Source of the DNA: an uncultured Bacteroides sp.
Lineage (GTDB): Bacteria; Bacteroidota; Bacteroidia; Bacteroidales; Bacteroidaceae
Direction of reading: 5' to 3'
DNA length: 64,000 nt
Assembly: GCA_944319875.1 (NCBI GenBank)
Contig: CALUFR010000101.1
Coordinates: forward strand, 1 to 64,000
The position numbers and the translations under genes were made by a program. Positions 16,824-25,935 of the stretch are shown here, one piece after another (the first letter of the stretch is position 1; the number at the start of each line of letters is the position of its first letter). Below the pieces are notes generated by a model. That model did not search any database. It was not told the DNA's origin and saw nothing but the letters and a program-made list of their open reading frames with translations.

Positions 16824-18488
16824 CTACCACACGAAGCGATACTCCTGCGTGGTGACGTTGCCACAACCGTCGGTGACGCTCATCACCAATACATGACTTC
16901 CACCCTTCTTCACGTGTTTCGGATCGAGCCGGCACACCAGATCCCCCTTTATAGAGTTCGGTTTGCCAAAGAGAGCATACCGTCCATCGATGGTTCCGCG
17001 GTAAGAGGCAATGCCTGTCTGCGTGTCCTTCGCCTTGAGAATAATGCGGCCCGAGCGCCCCCAGCCCGCCGGCCGTACGGGAGTCAGCACCGGCGGCACG
17101 GTATCCACATCCACGGTATAGGTACCCAGCTCGCGCACCTTCACTTCCATGTAGCCGTTCACATAACGTCCTCCCACGTTATATTTACGCCCCTTGGAGT
17201 TGACACGAGCTACGTAGTACTTTGTACTATCGGACACCGGCCGACGAAGCAACCCGATGCGCAGGTTGCCCGCCTTATGTAGAGGAATGTTATAATCGTT
17301 CAGCTGATAGGTAAAAGCGATATCACCGCTATCGGCACGGACGGCATAATCCAGATAAGCGTCTTCGTAGAGCACACCGCGGGGCAACACCAGTTCAAGA
17401 CCGGGCTCTTGCAGATAGTTCACCCTGTCCCAACGGAAATGATACTTCTCACGGTGCTCCGCCGTTGGAATGTCACTCCTCCGGCCTTGTACGGTAAATT
17501 CGACTTTCGATTCATTGCCCAACGCGTCACGCAGTGTATAGACAAAGCGGTAAGGCCGCTCTTCGTCGATGGTCACCAGTCCGCGGTTGCCGTTGTAAGC
17601 ATGCAGCAGGCGGAGGCGATTGCCGGGGTCAATGAACGACTTCATATACTGTCCGCAAGTCCAGGAGTTAATGTAGCGGTTCTCGGCGTAAGCAAATCGG
17701 TCCACCACACTACGGAAAATCTCCTGACCATCCACTTCGAGGATTACTGTATGCACACCATAACGGTTGTGCACCCCGTCCATATAGTCATAGGCACGGA
17801 TGCCGGCTCCTATTTCGCCCCAGGCCGTGATACCCTCCGTCCCGTTCAGAGCGAAAGCCTGCCGTGTCGCCTTGCCGTTCACCACGCCCCGCCCCCGTTG
17901 CGGAAAGAGCATGATACCCTGCGCACGCGGTGCCGTGTGGTCTTTCACCTGCCCTGTAAAGAAAGGAAGCGGATCCACATATTCGTCCGTAACCGTCTCG
18001 ATGACATCCAAATGCAGATGCGGCCCGAAAGAATACCCCGTATTACCACTATAGGCGATAATTTGCCCGCGCTCGACGGGATACTCCCCCACCTCAGGCA
18101 CGATTTCCACCTCCCAGCTCTCCTGTTCGTATTGCAAGTCTTCCACTCGCCGGGCTATCTCGCCCACGAATGCCTCCAGATGGCGGTTGATGGTAGTATA
18201 GCCGTTGTCGTAGGCCACATCGAGCACATAGCCCGATCCGTGCGTCACTCGGATGCGTGAGATGTAACCGTCAGCCAGTGCCCGCACCGCCTTGCCTGTC
18301 ACGCCTCCCGTCTTGAAGTCAAGTCCCCCGTGAAAATGATTGGCCCGCAGCTCGCCAAAGTTTCCGCTGAGCGTGATGGGATGAGCAAAAGGATTGACGA
18401 AAGAAGCCGAATCAGCCGATACCTGCGGTTGCGCAGCTCCACACAACCATCCGGTACATAATAATAAGGATATATAATGTTTCACCAT
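16824..18488 (-). CDS. M23 (LytM) family metallopeptidase
   Basis: A 554-residue exported protein. After a signal peptide of about 20 residues comes an early LytM domain with the zinc ligands H53-x3-D57 (HGGLD) and H157-x-H159 (GPHLHLD). The long C-terminal part (about residues 200-554) is beta-rich with no domain I can name. The protein is likely a peptidoglycan endopeptidase. Start at ATG 18488; an upstream TTG at 18494 is less likely. It is the first gene of a two-gene unit with the C69 dipeptidase, and a good promoter lies 22 bases upstream. Confidence 0.9.
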   Translation of the reverse strand: MVKHYISLLLCTGWLCGAAQPQVSADSASFVNPFAHPITLSGNFGELRANHFHGGLDFKTGGVTGKAVRALADGYISRIRVTHGSGYVLDVAYDNGYTTINRHLEAFVGEIARRVEDLQYEQESWEVEIVPEVGEYPVERGQIIAYSGNTGYSFGPHLHLDVIETVTDEYVDPLPFFTGQVKDHTAPRAQGIMLFPQRGRGVVNGKATRQAFALNGTEGITAWGEIGAGIRAYDYMDGVHNRYGVHTVILEVDGQEIFRSVVDRFAYAENRYINSWTCGQYMKSFIDPGNRLRLLHAYNGNRGLVTIDEERPYRFVYTLRDALGNESKVEFTVQGRRSDIPTAEHREKYHFRWDRVNYLQEPGLELVLPRGVLYEDAYLDYAVRADSGDIAFTYQLNDYNIPLHKAGNLRIGLLRRPVSDSTKYYVARVNSKGRKYNVGGRYVNGYMEVKVRELGTYTVDVDTVPPVLTPVRPAGWGRSGRIILKAKDTQTGIASYRGTIDGRYALFGKPNSIKGDLVCRLDPKHVKKGGSHVLVMSVTDGCGNVTTQEYRFVW

Positions 18489-18509
18489 TGACAACTATTG
18501 TTTGTCTGG

Positions 18510-18540
18510 CAAAGATAGTGTAAACCAAGAGAAGTACAAA
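18510..18540 (-). promoter_or_regulatory. Promoter of the M23-C69 peptidase unit
   Basis: Minus strand: TTTG at 18540-18537, a 19-base gap, TATCTTTG at 18517-18510. Confidence 0.75.
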
Positions 18541-18681
18541 AGACGAAAACAACGTTTTCGGACTTTTTTACTTCCGGACAACGGGTTTTGGTGTTTTCAT
18601 AGTATTGAGAAATAAACTATTCGCAGCCAAATCCGTATCACTTTAGTTCTTTGATTTTCTAATGAGCACGAATGATCTCGT

Positions 18682-19278
18682 TTATATTTCAATCAAGTTC
18701 GGAGAATTAAAGTTTGTGTAATCTCCACTCATAATCGCACCATTTGAGAAAATAGTAGAACCGTTTTTCTCAATGCCATGCTGTTTATGGATATGACCAA
18801 ACAGATGTAAACGTGGCTTTATTTCTTCTACTCTCGTCAAAAGTTCTGTCGAACCATAGTTTATTCCACCATCAAAATCAAGAATACCATAGGGTGGACA
18901 GTGGGTAATCAACACATCTATATCGGCAGGTATAGCAGCATAATTACGGGTTTGGCGGTCAGAAATGCAATCTTCCATAAACATAGGAACCCCATAGAAT
19001 TTAACTCCATCTATAACCACACTGGAATTACATAAATAATGTACATTCTTATCCAACCCGCCTATCTTGGCTCCATACAGACAAGCATCGTGATTACCAC
19101 AGATAAAAATCTTGTAGGGATAATGTAGGTCGCAAAACCAGTTCATGAAATCAATGGCTTCTTGCTCACTTCCATTCATAGTGAAATCTCCAGAATGTAT
19201 AAGGATGTCAGCATCGGGCAGCTCTGTGAGCCGCCGATGCTGACTGTGGGTGTCGGAAAGGTGAAGGATATATAACAT
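18682..19278 (-). CDS. Metallophosphoesterase
   Basis: A 198-residue calcineurin-like phosphoesterase. The five family motifs are visible: HLSDTHSQH at the start, HSGDFTM, CGNHDA, THCPPYG and FGHIHKQHG, giving a complete two-metal site. There is no signal peptide, so it should act in the cytoplasm on phosphomonoesters, phosphodiesters or nucleic acid. I start at ATG 19278 (MLYILHLSDTHSQ), four bases after the stop of the DUF262 gene; earlier ATGs would overlap that gene. It is the last gene of the WYL-led accessory operon, and this tight spacing implies a shared function with it. Confidence 0.9.
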   Translation of the reverse strand: MLYILHLSDTHSQHRRLTELPDADILIHSGDFTMNGSEQEAIDFMNWFCDLHYPYKIFICGNHDACLYGAKIGGLDKNVHYLCNSSVVIDGVKFYGVPMFMEDCISDRQTRNYAAIPADIDVLITHCPPYGILDFDGGINYGSTELLTRVEEIKPRLHLFGHIHKQHGIEKNGSTIFSNGAIMSGDYTNFNSPNLIEI

Positions 19279-19282
19279 CTTA

Positions 19283-21634
19283 TTAATTAGCATTATCATC
19301 GATTCGCTTTTGAATTTCGGTTTGTTTAATGTCAATAAAATTAATTACTTCCTTGGCCGACATCGATCTTGAAACCATACGCCCATCACTTCCTTCAGAA
19401 GAAAAATCTGTAAGCAATGATCCCAATCCTTTTAGTTCTTTCTTTGAATAATCGTTACGCTTGAAAACTCTTAAACTATACTGATTTTCGGAAATTTCAT
19501 TAAACATCAAGTCCATAGCTATATCATATTCTTTGTGATCTGTATAAAGACAATATCCATCATTATCTTCATAAAAATTCCACCTATTCCAATTTCCTGA
19601 TCGATTACGACATTCCAAGACTTCTTCCCCCAATAAATATACATCATTGTCACTTTTATATGAAGCGTTGCGAAAAAGTCGAATTAAACCAGAAGTCGGA
19701 TGAATACTAAGACGCTTTCGCCATTCTCCATGCCAAATTGTATATGGAATATTCTTTGTTATCAGCTGATACATCAACTCTTTCCCGTTAAGCCTGCTTA
19801 TAATTCTATCTATTGAGGTATCCTTTTCATCTATTTCACGAATGAAATCTCCAAATAACTGAATATGGTTCTCATGAAATCTGTCCCCATATATAAAAAT
19901 GTTCCATTCGCTGGCATAATAACCGAAATCTCTATAATTACCATTTGCTATCGGATATACATTAGTCTCTTTTTCTTGGCAAAACGCTGCGAAGGAGAGT
20001 ACAGTTTTATCATCAGCCACATTCTCATATCCTCTATGAAAAAGATACTCAAACCGTTCTACATTAATTATGAATTGATTAAAATCAAATGTGCTGGAAT
20101 CATCCATACTGCATGCTATCAAGCAGTTGATGCGTCCAGACAAAACATCATGTGTAGAAATCATTTCAAAGTTTTTTTCAATTTCTCTACACAATGTTTT
20201 ATCCATTGCCTTTTCACGAATAATTGCCAGTCGTGTTTTCTCCTCTTCTGTAAGAATGTAAGTTGTATTTAATTGGGATTCTATATCAAGAAGGCTGCAT
20301 ACGTCAGCATGTTCCATGCAAACAATTGTCTCGATACCCAAGATTAAATTGTTATTGGCCGCATTGATTTCTACATATCTTGCCAAATTCCTAAAAAAGG
20401 AATAAATCCTTGTAGCAGCCTCTTTATCTCCAAATTTGATAAAATGTTTCAGTGTTGGAAGTATGACGAAATAATCTTTCAAATTATACATCTTTCCCTT
20501 AGGCGCAGACAATAAATTGCAGTTGCTCAAAAAGTCTTTGTCTTCATTCAACTGTTTCAGAGCATCAAATGCCATTTTTATATCCTTCATGTCAAATTCC
20601 CGGAATGGGAATACATAGTCTTTATTACCAAGTAATTGATAATAGGCCTCTTTCGAAGAAAATTTGATAGGATGTATAGCAGCCACCCAGCGCAAGAATT
20701 CTTTCATGCCGGCATCTGATGTATCTTCGCAATTTTTGTCTCTATGCAACCAAAACCAATGATCAACTTCTTCCCATTGTCTGCTATTGCGTTCCCATTC
20801 TGATTCTGATGAACTTCCTTGTGTTACAATTAAAGGCTTGAGATTTTCTGTTGCGGTAAGCGGTTCACCTGTAGTATTTATTATGACAAAAGTTTCCTCT
20901 CCATTTTTACGATCTCCCATATCGAAAAACACAAAATGAAGCATTTCGCATATGTAGATACCAAAACTTTTTAAGTCATCCTTATTCATAGGATATAACA
21001 AGCTTTGTATTTCATCCATAGCAGCCAATATGCTCCGAATGGTCGGGTCTGATTCGTACTCCTTGAACCACCAATTTTGTAATTTAATAAATTCGCTCAG
21101 TGAACCGTTAATTGGTTGTGTTCTTTCTTGAACGAAGAAATTGCAAACCAAATCGCTAAGAAAATAGCGTGAACAGTCTCGTATGTCATAAAGTAAATTA
21201 GGTTCTTTGTCATCTTCTTCTAGTTCATAATTCGAAATAAGGAAAGAGTGAAAATTATTGTCACCACACATCCTGTTGATGTAGCCTATCAGAAGATAAA
21301 GCGTGGTGAGGCGTTGTTGACCATCACAGAGTTGAAGATTCGGGCGATTTTCCTCGTAATATCCATAAAGCAAACCCATCATTAGGCTGTGTACCGTTTT
21401 CTTCCTATGTTCGGCATTTGATAATGTCAAATATTTGTTTTCTCGTCCGTCATCATCTTTTTGACATTCCTCAAAAGGTCTCTTGATATTATTCACAAAA
21501 TCTGCCACCAATGTACCTTTTCCACCCCAGCAATAATCACGTTGAAGATCGGGTATGACAATTTTTCCATTGGTCGCACTAATAAATATATCTTTTAAGG
21601 AATAAGTTTCCCCTGAATTCAAATATCCTTTCAT
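19283..21634 (-). CDS. DUF262 domain protein with divergent C-terminus
   Basis: A 783-residue protein. The N-terminal DUF262 (ParB-like/GmrS-like) domain has IPDLQRDYCWGG at 27-38 and DGQQRLT at 104-110, the residues linked to nucleotide binding and hydrolysis in this family. Unlike its neighbour it has no EHIYP-type DUF1524 nuclease motif; the last ~250 residues are unfamiliar. The ATG at 21634 overlaps the stop of the upstream DUF262-DUF1524 gene as ATGA, implying coupled translation; an alternative ATG lies at 21640. DUF262 proteins include type IV restriction enzymes, so the pair may form one complex with nuclease activity in only one subunit. AT-rich relative to flanking core genes. Confidence 0.85.
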   Translation of the reverse strand: MKGYLNSGETYSLKDIFISATNGKIVIPDLQRDYCWGGKGTLVADFVNNIKRPFEECQKDDDGRENKYLTLSNAEHRKKTVHSLMMGLLYGYYEENRPNLQLCDGQQRLTTLYLLIGYINRMCGDNNFHSFLISNYELEEDDKEPNLLYDIRDCSRYFLSDLVCNFFVQERTQPINGSLSEFIKLQNWWFKEYESDPTIRSILAAMDEIQSLLYPMNKDDLKSFGIYICEMLHFVFFDMGDRKNGEETFVIINTTGEPLTATENLKPLIVTQGSSSESEWERNSRQWEEVDHWFWLHRDKNCEDTSDAGMKEFLRWVAAIHPIKFSSKEAYYQLLGNKDYVFPFREFDMKDIKMAFDALKQLNEDKDFLSNCNLLSAPKGKMYNLKDYFVILPTLKHFIKFGDKEAATRIYSFFRNLARYVEINAANNNLILGIETIVCMEHADVCSLLDIESQLNTTYILTEEEKTRLAIIREKAMDKTLCREIEKNFEMISTHDVLSGRINCLIACSMDDSSTFDFNQFIINVERFEYLFHRGYENVADDKTVLSFAAFCQEKETNVYPIANGNYRDFGYYASEWNIFIYGDRFHENHIQLFGDFIREIDEKDTSIDRIISRLNGKELMYQLITKNIPYTIWHGEWRKRLSIHPTSGLIRLFRNASYKSDNDVYLLGEEVLECRNRSGNWNRWNFYEDNDGYCLYTDHKEYDIAMDLMFNEISENQYSLRVFKRNDYSKKELKGLGSLLTDFSSEGSDGRMVSRSMSAKEVINFIDIKQTEIQKRIDDNAN

Positions 21635-23412
21635 AACCATTTCTCTTTTACATATTTAGTAATATTTATTATACGCTCCTCAACATCAATACGTACTTCA
21701 TTTTGGTTTTCCGCGATTTCTTTAGCTCCAAAATGTGGATGTCGGCCAAATGTCATTAAGGTATGCAGTAGATTACGGCTTTCAAACAATGGTTTTGATG
21801 TATCGAAAAAATCATCTCTTCTTTTTATCTCCGGCAATTTGTCCTTGTGTTCAGAGTTGTTATTCTTATAGAGTAGAAGTAAATTGCCAATACTATTTTC
21901 ACTCATATCATTGCCTATGTCCTTTAGGGCATCTATTTTTAAGGCTTCCTCTTGAATAGATTCCCTGGTAATGTACACTTCCGCAGCTTCATTTTCTATC
22001 AAATCACCACTTCTCGTCCACCATTGCCCCTGTTTATAATTTAATTCTTCCAAACATACAACAGGTTCATCTTTGTTGTTCATCCATTGTCCGTCTTGCA
22101 TGTGTACAATCTTTGATTTCGGATAAATGTGTTCCAAAGATCGATTGCCATCAAGAATATTGAAGTCGAACTTACGTTTATCAGCCTCGACATTGCGTAT
22201 CAACAAATATCTATATGCTAATTCATTATTCTTTCCATAGACAGGATTGTTTACCAAAATATCTTTCAAAGTCATTTTCTTTTTGTCAAATGCTGCTGTA
22301 TCTTTATCTTTTATCTCTTTATAAGTCATACCACAAAGCATCAAGTCGTATATGACTTTAAGATTATGGGGCAAAGTGGAGCTGTCTGAGAAATATTCGT
22401 TGATGAATGCAGGAATATCTTTCTTGTCCAATAGGTGCATGATGATTCCTAAAGCATTGTAGTTTGAGGTATCAGTAAAAGCATCTTCGAACTTGTTTTG
22501 CAATGAACGCAACTGAGCAAACAATAACTTAGCCTTTTGTGCTTCATTATTACCATCTCGCGGCTTATCAATTCGCTTGCAGTAAGCACTAAAAAGTTTT
22601 TCGTTTGAATCTGTATTAAATTCGCAATGAAGTAGCCATCCCATAGGATTATTGCAATTATACATCAACTGCACTTCTTTTTGATTCCACCAATGAAGCC
22701 ATTTGTCCCACGTATGAGCGTAACGGCTTCGTAATGAGATATTATCCCATTCGGATGCATTACCAATGTAGCCACCAGTTCCCAACGAAGCCCTGCGCAG
22801 AAGGTCTGCTTTAATCAATTCATATCCTTCCATCACAGCTTTATTGCCATTCATCATGGCAAAAGTGCGAACCGCAATCTGTTCGTTGATAGGTATAAGT
22901 AGAAAATTAACATTCTCCTTGACATAGTTACATATGTTTTTTTTATCATAAGTATATAGTTTGCTGTTTTTTATTATGCGTAATGTTTTCTTAAAAAAAT
23001 AGACATCTTGAAATTCTTCATCCGAATCTTCTTTTGAAGAAGTAGATTCCGCATTATAATTTTCCAACCATTGTTGTGGAGTATTTTTAATATCATCAGT
23101 AGCACCTCTGCTACTTTGGTAGCGAATAGTAAAACCTTCATCATTAAGTGCTTTCAATAAAAGATAAAAGAAAGTCATGCGCTGCTGTCCGTCAATGATG
23201 ATATAACTATCGTCTTTCTCTACAACTGTTATGCCTTGAATAAACAGTGCCTTACCGCTCTCAAATTCTTTTTCCAAACTTTCAAGCATGTACTCTACTG
23301 CGTTCTTGTCTGTTCCTACATGTTGCTTACCCCAAATATACCCACGCTGATAGCATGGAATAACTATTTCCTTTTGAATGAAATCACCTAACTTCATTGT
23401 CGTTTTTTTCAT
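21631..23412 (-). CDS. DUF262-DUF1524 protein (GmrSD-like)
   Basis: A 593-residue protein with both halves of a GmrSD-type enzyme: the N-terminal DUF262 domain (IPCYQRGYIWG at 18-28, DGQQRMT at 74-80) and a C-terminal DUF1524 His-Me finger nuclease domain (EHIYPKS at 427-433, then a NSIGNLLLL segment). In the family, DUF262 binds nucleotide and DUF1524 cuts DNA, classically modified phage DNA. I start at ATG 23412 because the earlier in-frame start would be TTG at 23421. It is 31 bases after the ADP-ribosylglycohydrolase gene and overlaps the second DUF262 gene by four bases. A role in restriction is inferred. Confidence 0.88.
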   Translation of the reverse strand: MKKTTMKLGDFIQKEIVIPCYQRGYIWGKQHVGTDKNAVEYMLESLEKEFESGKALFIQGITVVEKDDSYIIIDGQQRMTFFYLLLKALNDEGFTIRYQSSRGATDDIKNTPQQWLENYNAESTSSKEDSDEEFQDVYFFKKTLRIIKNSKLYTYDKKNICNYVKENVNFLLIPINEQIAVRTFAMMNGNKAVMEGYELIKADLLRRASLGTGGYIGNASEWDNISLRSRYAHTWDKWLHWWNQKEVQLMYNCNNPMGWLLHCEFNTDSNEKLFSAYCKRIDKPRDGNNEAQKAKLLFAQLRSLQNKFEDAFTDTSNYNALGIIMHLLDKKDIPAFINEYFSDSSTLPHNLKVIYDLMLCGMTYKEIKDKDTAAFDKKKMTLKDILVNNPVYGKNNELAYRYLLIRNVEADKRKFDFNILDGNRSLEHIYPKSKIVHMQDGQWMNNKDEPVVCLEELNYKQGQWWTRSGDLIENEAAEVYITRESIQEEALKIDALKDIGNDMSENSIGNLLLLYKNNNSEHKDKLPEIKRRDDFFDTSKPLFESRNLLHTLMTFGRHPHFGAKEIAENQNEVRIDVEERIINITKYVKEKWL

Positions 23413-23443
23413 AATATCCAATTTTACTGTTTACCTCAAAAAA

Positions 23444-24256
23444 TCATAGTAACTTACCAAATCTTTCCTCAAAGTGATCCATCAATACTTTGAACTTTTC
23501 AGGAAGATAGGATAACGCTTGATCACGCATAGCTTGTGGAACGCCGTATAATGCTTCGGCAATACTTCCGGCTATGCAGGCTATCGTGTCCGAGTCGCCT
23601 CCGATGGATACCGCATTACGAATAGCGTCTTCCAGACTGTTCGCTTCGAGCGCACACACGATGGCTTGTGGCACACTACCTTGACAAGTTCCGCCATCAC
23701 CTGCTCCATCCAAACCGTCCCATGAGTAGCGACCACGGATTTCGTCCACAGACAAACTAAGATTATAACCAAACTCACGTGAGATGGTCTCACGAATCGT
23801 TTCCTTGTCATCGCCCTTACGTGCCATAAAGATACAAAGAGCCGTGGCTTGTGCCCCCTTGATTCCTTCCGGATGATTATGAGTGCATTCTGCGGATTCT
23901 TTGGCTTTCTGTAATACTTCTTCTTTGGAAGAGCACACCCAGCCTACAGGACCGACGCGCATGGCACTTCCATTGCCACAACTATTATAAGGCTTCATGA
24001 TGCCACGACTGGCAAGGTGAACCCATTGTATAAATCCGGTTCCGTAACTTCCCATTGGGCACGGATTTTCCAACGCGTATTTCAAATAATAGCTTCCACT
24101 CGTGCCGCCATTCATCAACCAGTCGGCCGTAGCGAATGTCAATATACTGTCATCCGTATATTCTTGCTTGCTTTGAAACAAAGGAAATTCTTTTGTCTTG
24201 ATATTGTCGAATTCATAAATACTTCCTACAATATCTCCTATAATGCTACCTATCAT
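23444..24256 (-). CDS. ADP-ribosylglycohydrolase family protein
   Basis: A 270-residue all-helical ARH/DraG-type protein. The metal-binding motifs are intact: GDIVGS near residue 7, YTDDS at 33-37 and IGGDSDT at 218-224, which hold two magnesium ions in enzymes that remove ADP-ribose from proteins or nucleic acids. GNGSAMRVGPVG at 95-106 is another family marker. Cytoplasmic. It lies 29 bases after the exonuclease gene and before the two DUF262 genes. In this operon it might reverse ADP-ribosylation by a toxin or limit an effector, but no ADP-ribosyltransferase is visible in the window. Confidence 0.92.
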   Translation of the reverse strand: MIGSIIGDIVGSIYEFDNIKTKEFPLFQSKQEYTDDSILTFATADWLMNGGTSGSYYLKYALENPCPMGSYGTGFIQWVHLASRGIMKPYNSCGNGSAMRVGPVGWVCSSKEEVLQKAKESAECTHNHPEGIKGAQATALCIFMARKGDDKETIRETISREFGYNLSLSVDEIRGRYSWDGLDGAGDGGTCQGSVPQAIVCALEANSLEDAIRNAVSIGGDSDTIACIAGSIAEALYGVPQAMRDQALSYLPEKFKVLMDHFEERFGKLL

Positions 24257-24285
24257 AAACGAATCATATTTGTGATTGTAGCGGT

Positions 24286-24834
24286 TTAAAGTTTCCCGTT
24301 ACAATAATCCATTCCTTCCAATTTGCATCCTGCATCCTCCAGTTCTGTCAGAAACAGTCGTGCGCACATCTCCGCATCATCCCCTGCGCGGTGGTGCTGT
24401 CCATAGGGTATCTTGAATTGGTCGCAGAGGTAGTCGAGGCTGTTGCAGCCGAAGTTGTAAAGCTTGCGTGCCGCACGAAGAGAACAATAATAGGTGATGT
24501 CGGGCTTCTCCATTCCGTAGAACTCCAGCGAGTGACGAATGCAACCGATGTCAAAGGCGGCGTTGTGGGCTACAAGTACGGGAATATCTTTCAGGTACTC
24601 GCAGATTTCAGCCCATACTTCCGGAAATTCCGGTGAATTGACGGTGTCACTCGGACGGATGCCATGAATCTGCATATTCCAATAACTGTAGCTGTTTCCT
24701 TGCGGACGGACGAGCCAGGAGCGGGTTTCTACTACCTTTCCGTCACGCACCACACAGATGCCCGCTTCACAGATGGAAGCGCGTTTACCTGTGGCTGTCT
24801 CAAAATCGATGGCAATGAAATTTATTCCTTGCAT
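24286..24834 (-). CDS. DEDDh 3'-5' exonuclease
   Basis: A 182-residue DnaQ-like exonuclease. The catalytic residues are visible: D10 and E12 in AIDFET, D95 in AHNAAFD, and H148 with the following aspartates in HHRAGDDAE. The domain fills the whole protein, like the stand-alone epsilon-type or oligoribonuclease-like enzymes, so it should trim 3' ends of DNA or RNA. Start is ATG 24834 (MQGINF), 13 bases inside the WYL gene; a start at 24855 would overlap further. The overlap suggests coupling with the regulator. Confidence 0.92.
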   Translation of the reverse strand: MQGINFIAIDFETATGKRASICEAGICVVRDGKVVETRSWLVRPQGNSYSYWNMQIHGIRPSDTVNSPEFPEVWAEICEYLKDIPVLVAHNAAFDIGCIRHSLEFYGMEKPDITYYCSLRAARKLYNFGCNSLDYLCDQFKIPYGQHHRAGDDAEMCARLFLTELEDAGCKLEGMDYCNGKL

Positions 24835-25787
24835 GGCTTTTCCTCCTCTTCCCAAGTGTAATAGTCCAACATGTTTTTTGCAAAATTGCGCATTTCGTCG
24901 CGCACGGCTTTCGGCTCCAGCACTTCCACCTGGTCGCCTTGAGCGAGCACCAACTGATAGAAGTCAAAAGTCGGTTTCAGATGATATTCAAAGAGCGTGG
25001 ACTCATCATCGCCCTCCAATTCCTTTTGTGATTCGTGCAAGGGCAACGTACGCAAGTAGTCGGCAAACCCACCGTAAGCCAAAAGTACAATGCGCTGTAT
25101 AGGTTCATCCGATGTGATTACTCCGCAGCATCCTTCAAAATATTGGTTGACATCGAAGTCCTCTTTCATCTTAAATGTCTTGCTCGTGTCCTGAATGTCT
25201 GTAATGCGGTCGAGGGCATACACCAGGTAGACATCGGCAGGCTTAACCCCTTTTTCTTTGTTCCGGTCTGAATAGTACGGACTGCGCGCCACCACGTACC
25301 AACGGCGCTTCACGACTTTCAGACAGTATGGTTCAATTTCAAACGTACTGGCTTCCGGTTTTCCGAACCCCTGGTGCGTAATGCGCAACACACGATTGCG
25401 CCGCATAGCCTCAGCAATAAGCGTAAGCCATGTATGTCCCGATGGAATATTCTCAAAAATAATCCTATCTTCCAGTTTGTTGTCCGCCTGAATTTGGTTT
25501 AAGGTGGCGTAGGAACTGATTAGCCAACTTTGCAGATTGTTTCCTTCCAACCGCTCCGGCTCGTCTATGTAATACCGGTAACCGTCCTTCCGGTCACAAT
25601 CGATGTACACATCAAAGATGTCCTTAATAGCTTTCTGATGATTGTGGAACGTGCGTAAAGGCAATTCCTCACCATAGCCCAGTCCGCTTTCCTGCCAAAG
25701 CTCACTGATTTCTTGAAACGTCAGGCGTTTGTGTCGGCGCAGGGTGTCTATCAGCCAGACATACCGCCCAAAGAGATTTGCTGCCAT
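24822..25787 (-). CDS. WYL-domain transcriptional regulator
   Basis: A 321-residue regulator with an N-terminal winged helix (about 1-70), a WYL domain (about 110-210, including the family-typical YALDRITDIQ) and a WCX-like C-terminal domain (about 220-310). WYL proteins sense nucleic-acid or nucleotide ligands and often repress defence operons (for example BrxR and CapW types). It is the first gene of the minus-strand operon that ends with the metallophosphoesterase, overlaps the exonuclease gene by 13 bases, and diverges from rtcB. It probably autoregulates the operon from the 148-base gap at 25788-25935. Confidence 0.9.
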   Translation of the reverse strand: MAANLFGRYVWLIDTLRRHKRLTFQEISELWQESGLGYGEELPLRTFHNHQKAIKDIFDVYIDCDRKDGYRYYIDEPERLEGNNLQSWLISSYATLNQIQADNKLEDRIIFENIPSGHTWLTLIAEAMRRNRVLRITHQGFGKPEASTFEIEPYCLKVVKRRWYVVARSPYYSDRNKEKGVKPADVYLVYALDRITDIQDTSKTFKMKEDFDVNQYFEGCCGVITSDEPIQRIVLLAYGGFADYLRTLPLHESQKELEGDDESTLFEYHLKPTFDFYQLVLAQGDQVEVLEPKAVRDEMRNFAKNMLDYYTWEEEEKPCKE

Positions 25788-25817
25788 ACTGTTATTTATT
25801 TATTTAATGTTCTGTTA

Positions 25818-25825
25818 CAAAGTTA
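25818..25825 (-). promoter_or_regulatory. -7 element of the WYL operon
   Basis: TAACTTTG on the minus strand, 30 bases before the WYL start. No good -33 TTTG is present, which is compatible with an activated or repressed promoter. On the plus strand, near-consensus TTACTTTG at 25922-25929 lies just before rtcB. Confidence 0.4.
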
Positions 25826-25935
25826 GCAGTTTACTTGTGAAAAATCGCGGCACATCTTTGTTTTTTCTGCTTTTCCATTTATTTTTTGTGGTTATGCCTT
25901 GTTTTGGCACTCAACACTCTTTACTTTGCGGCAGA

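Noticed and set aside
16762..16864. N-terminal extension of the C69 dipeptidase
   Set aside because: It would precede a good signal peptide and overlap the M23 gene; start at 16762 is better.
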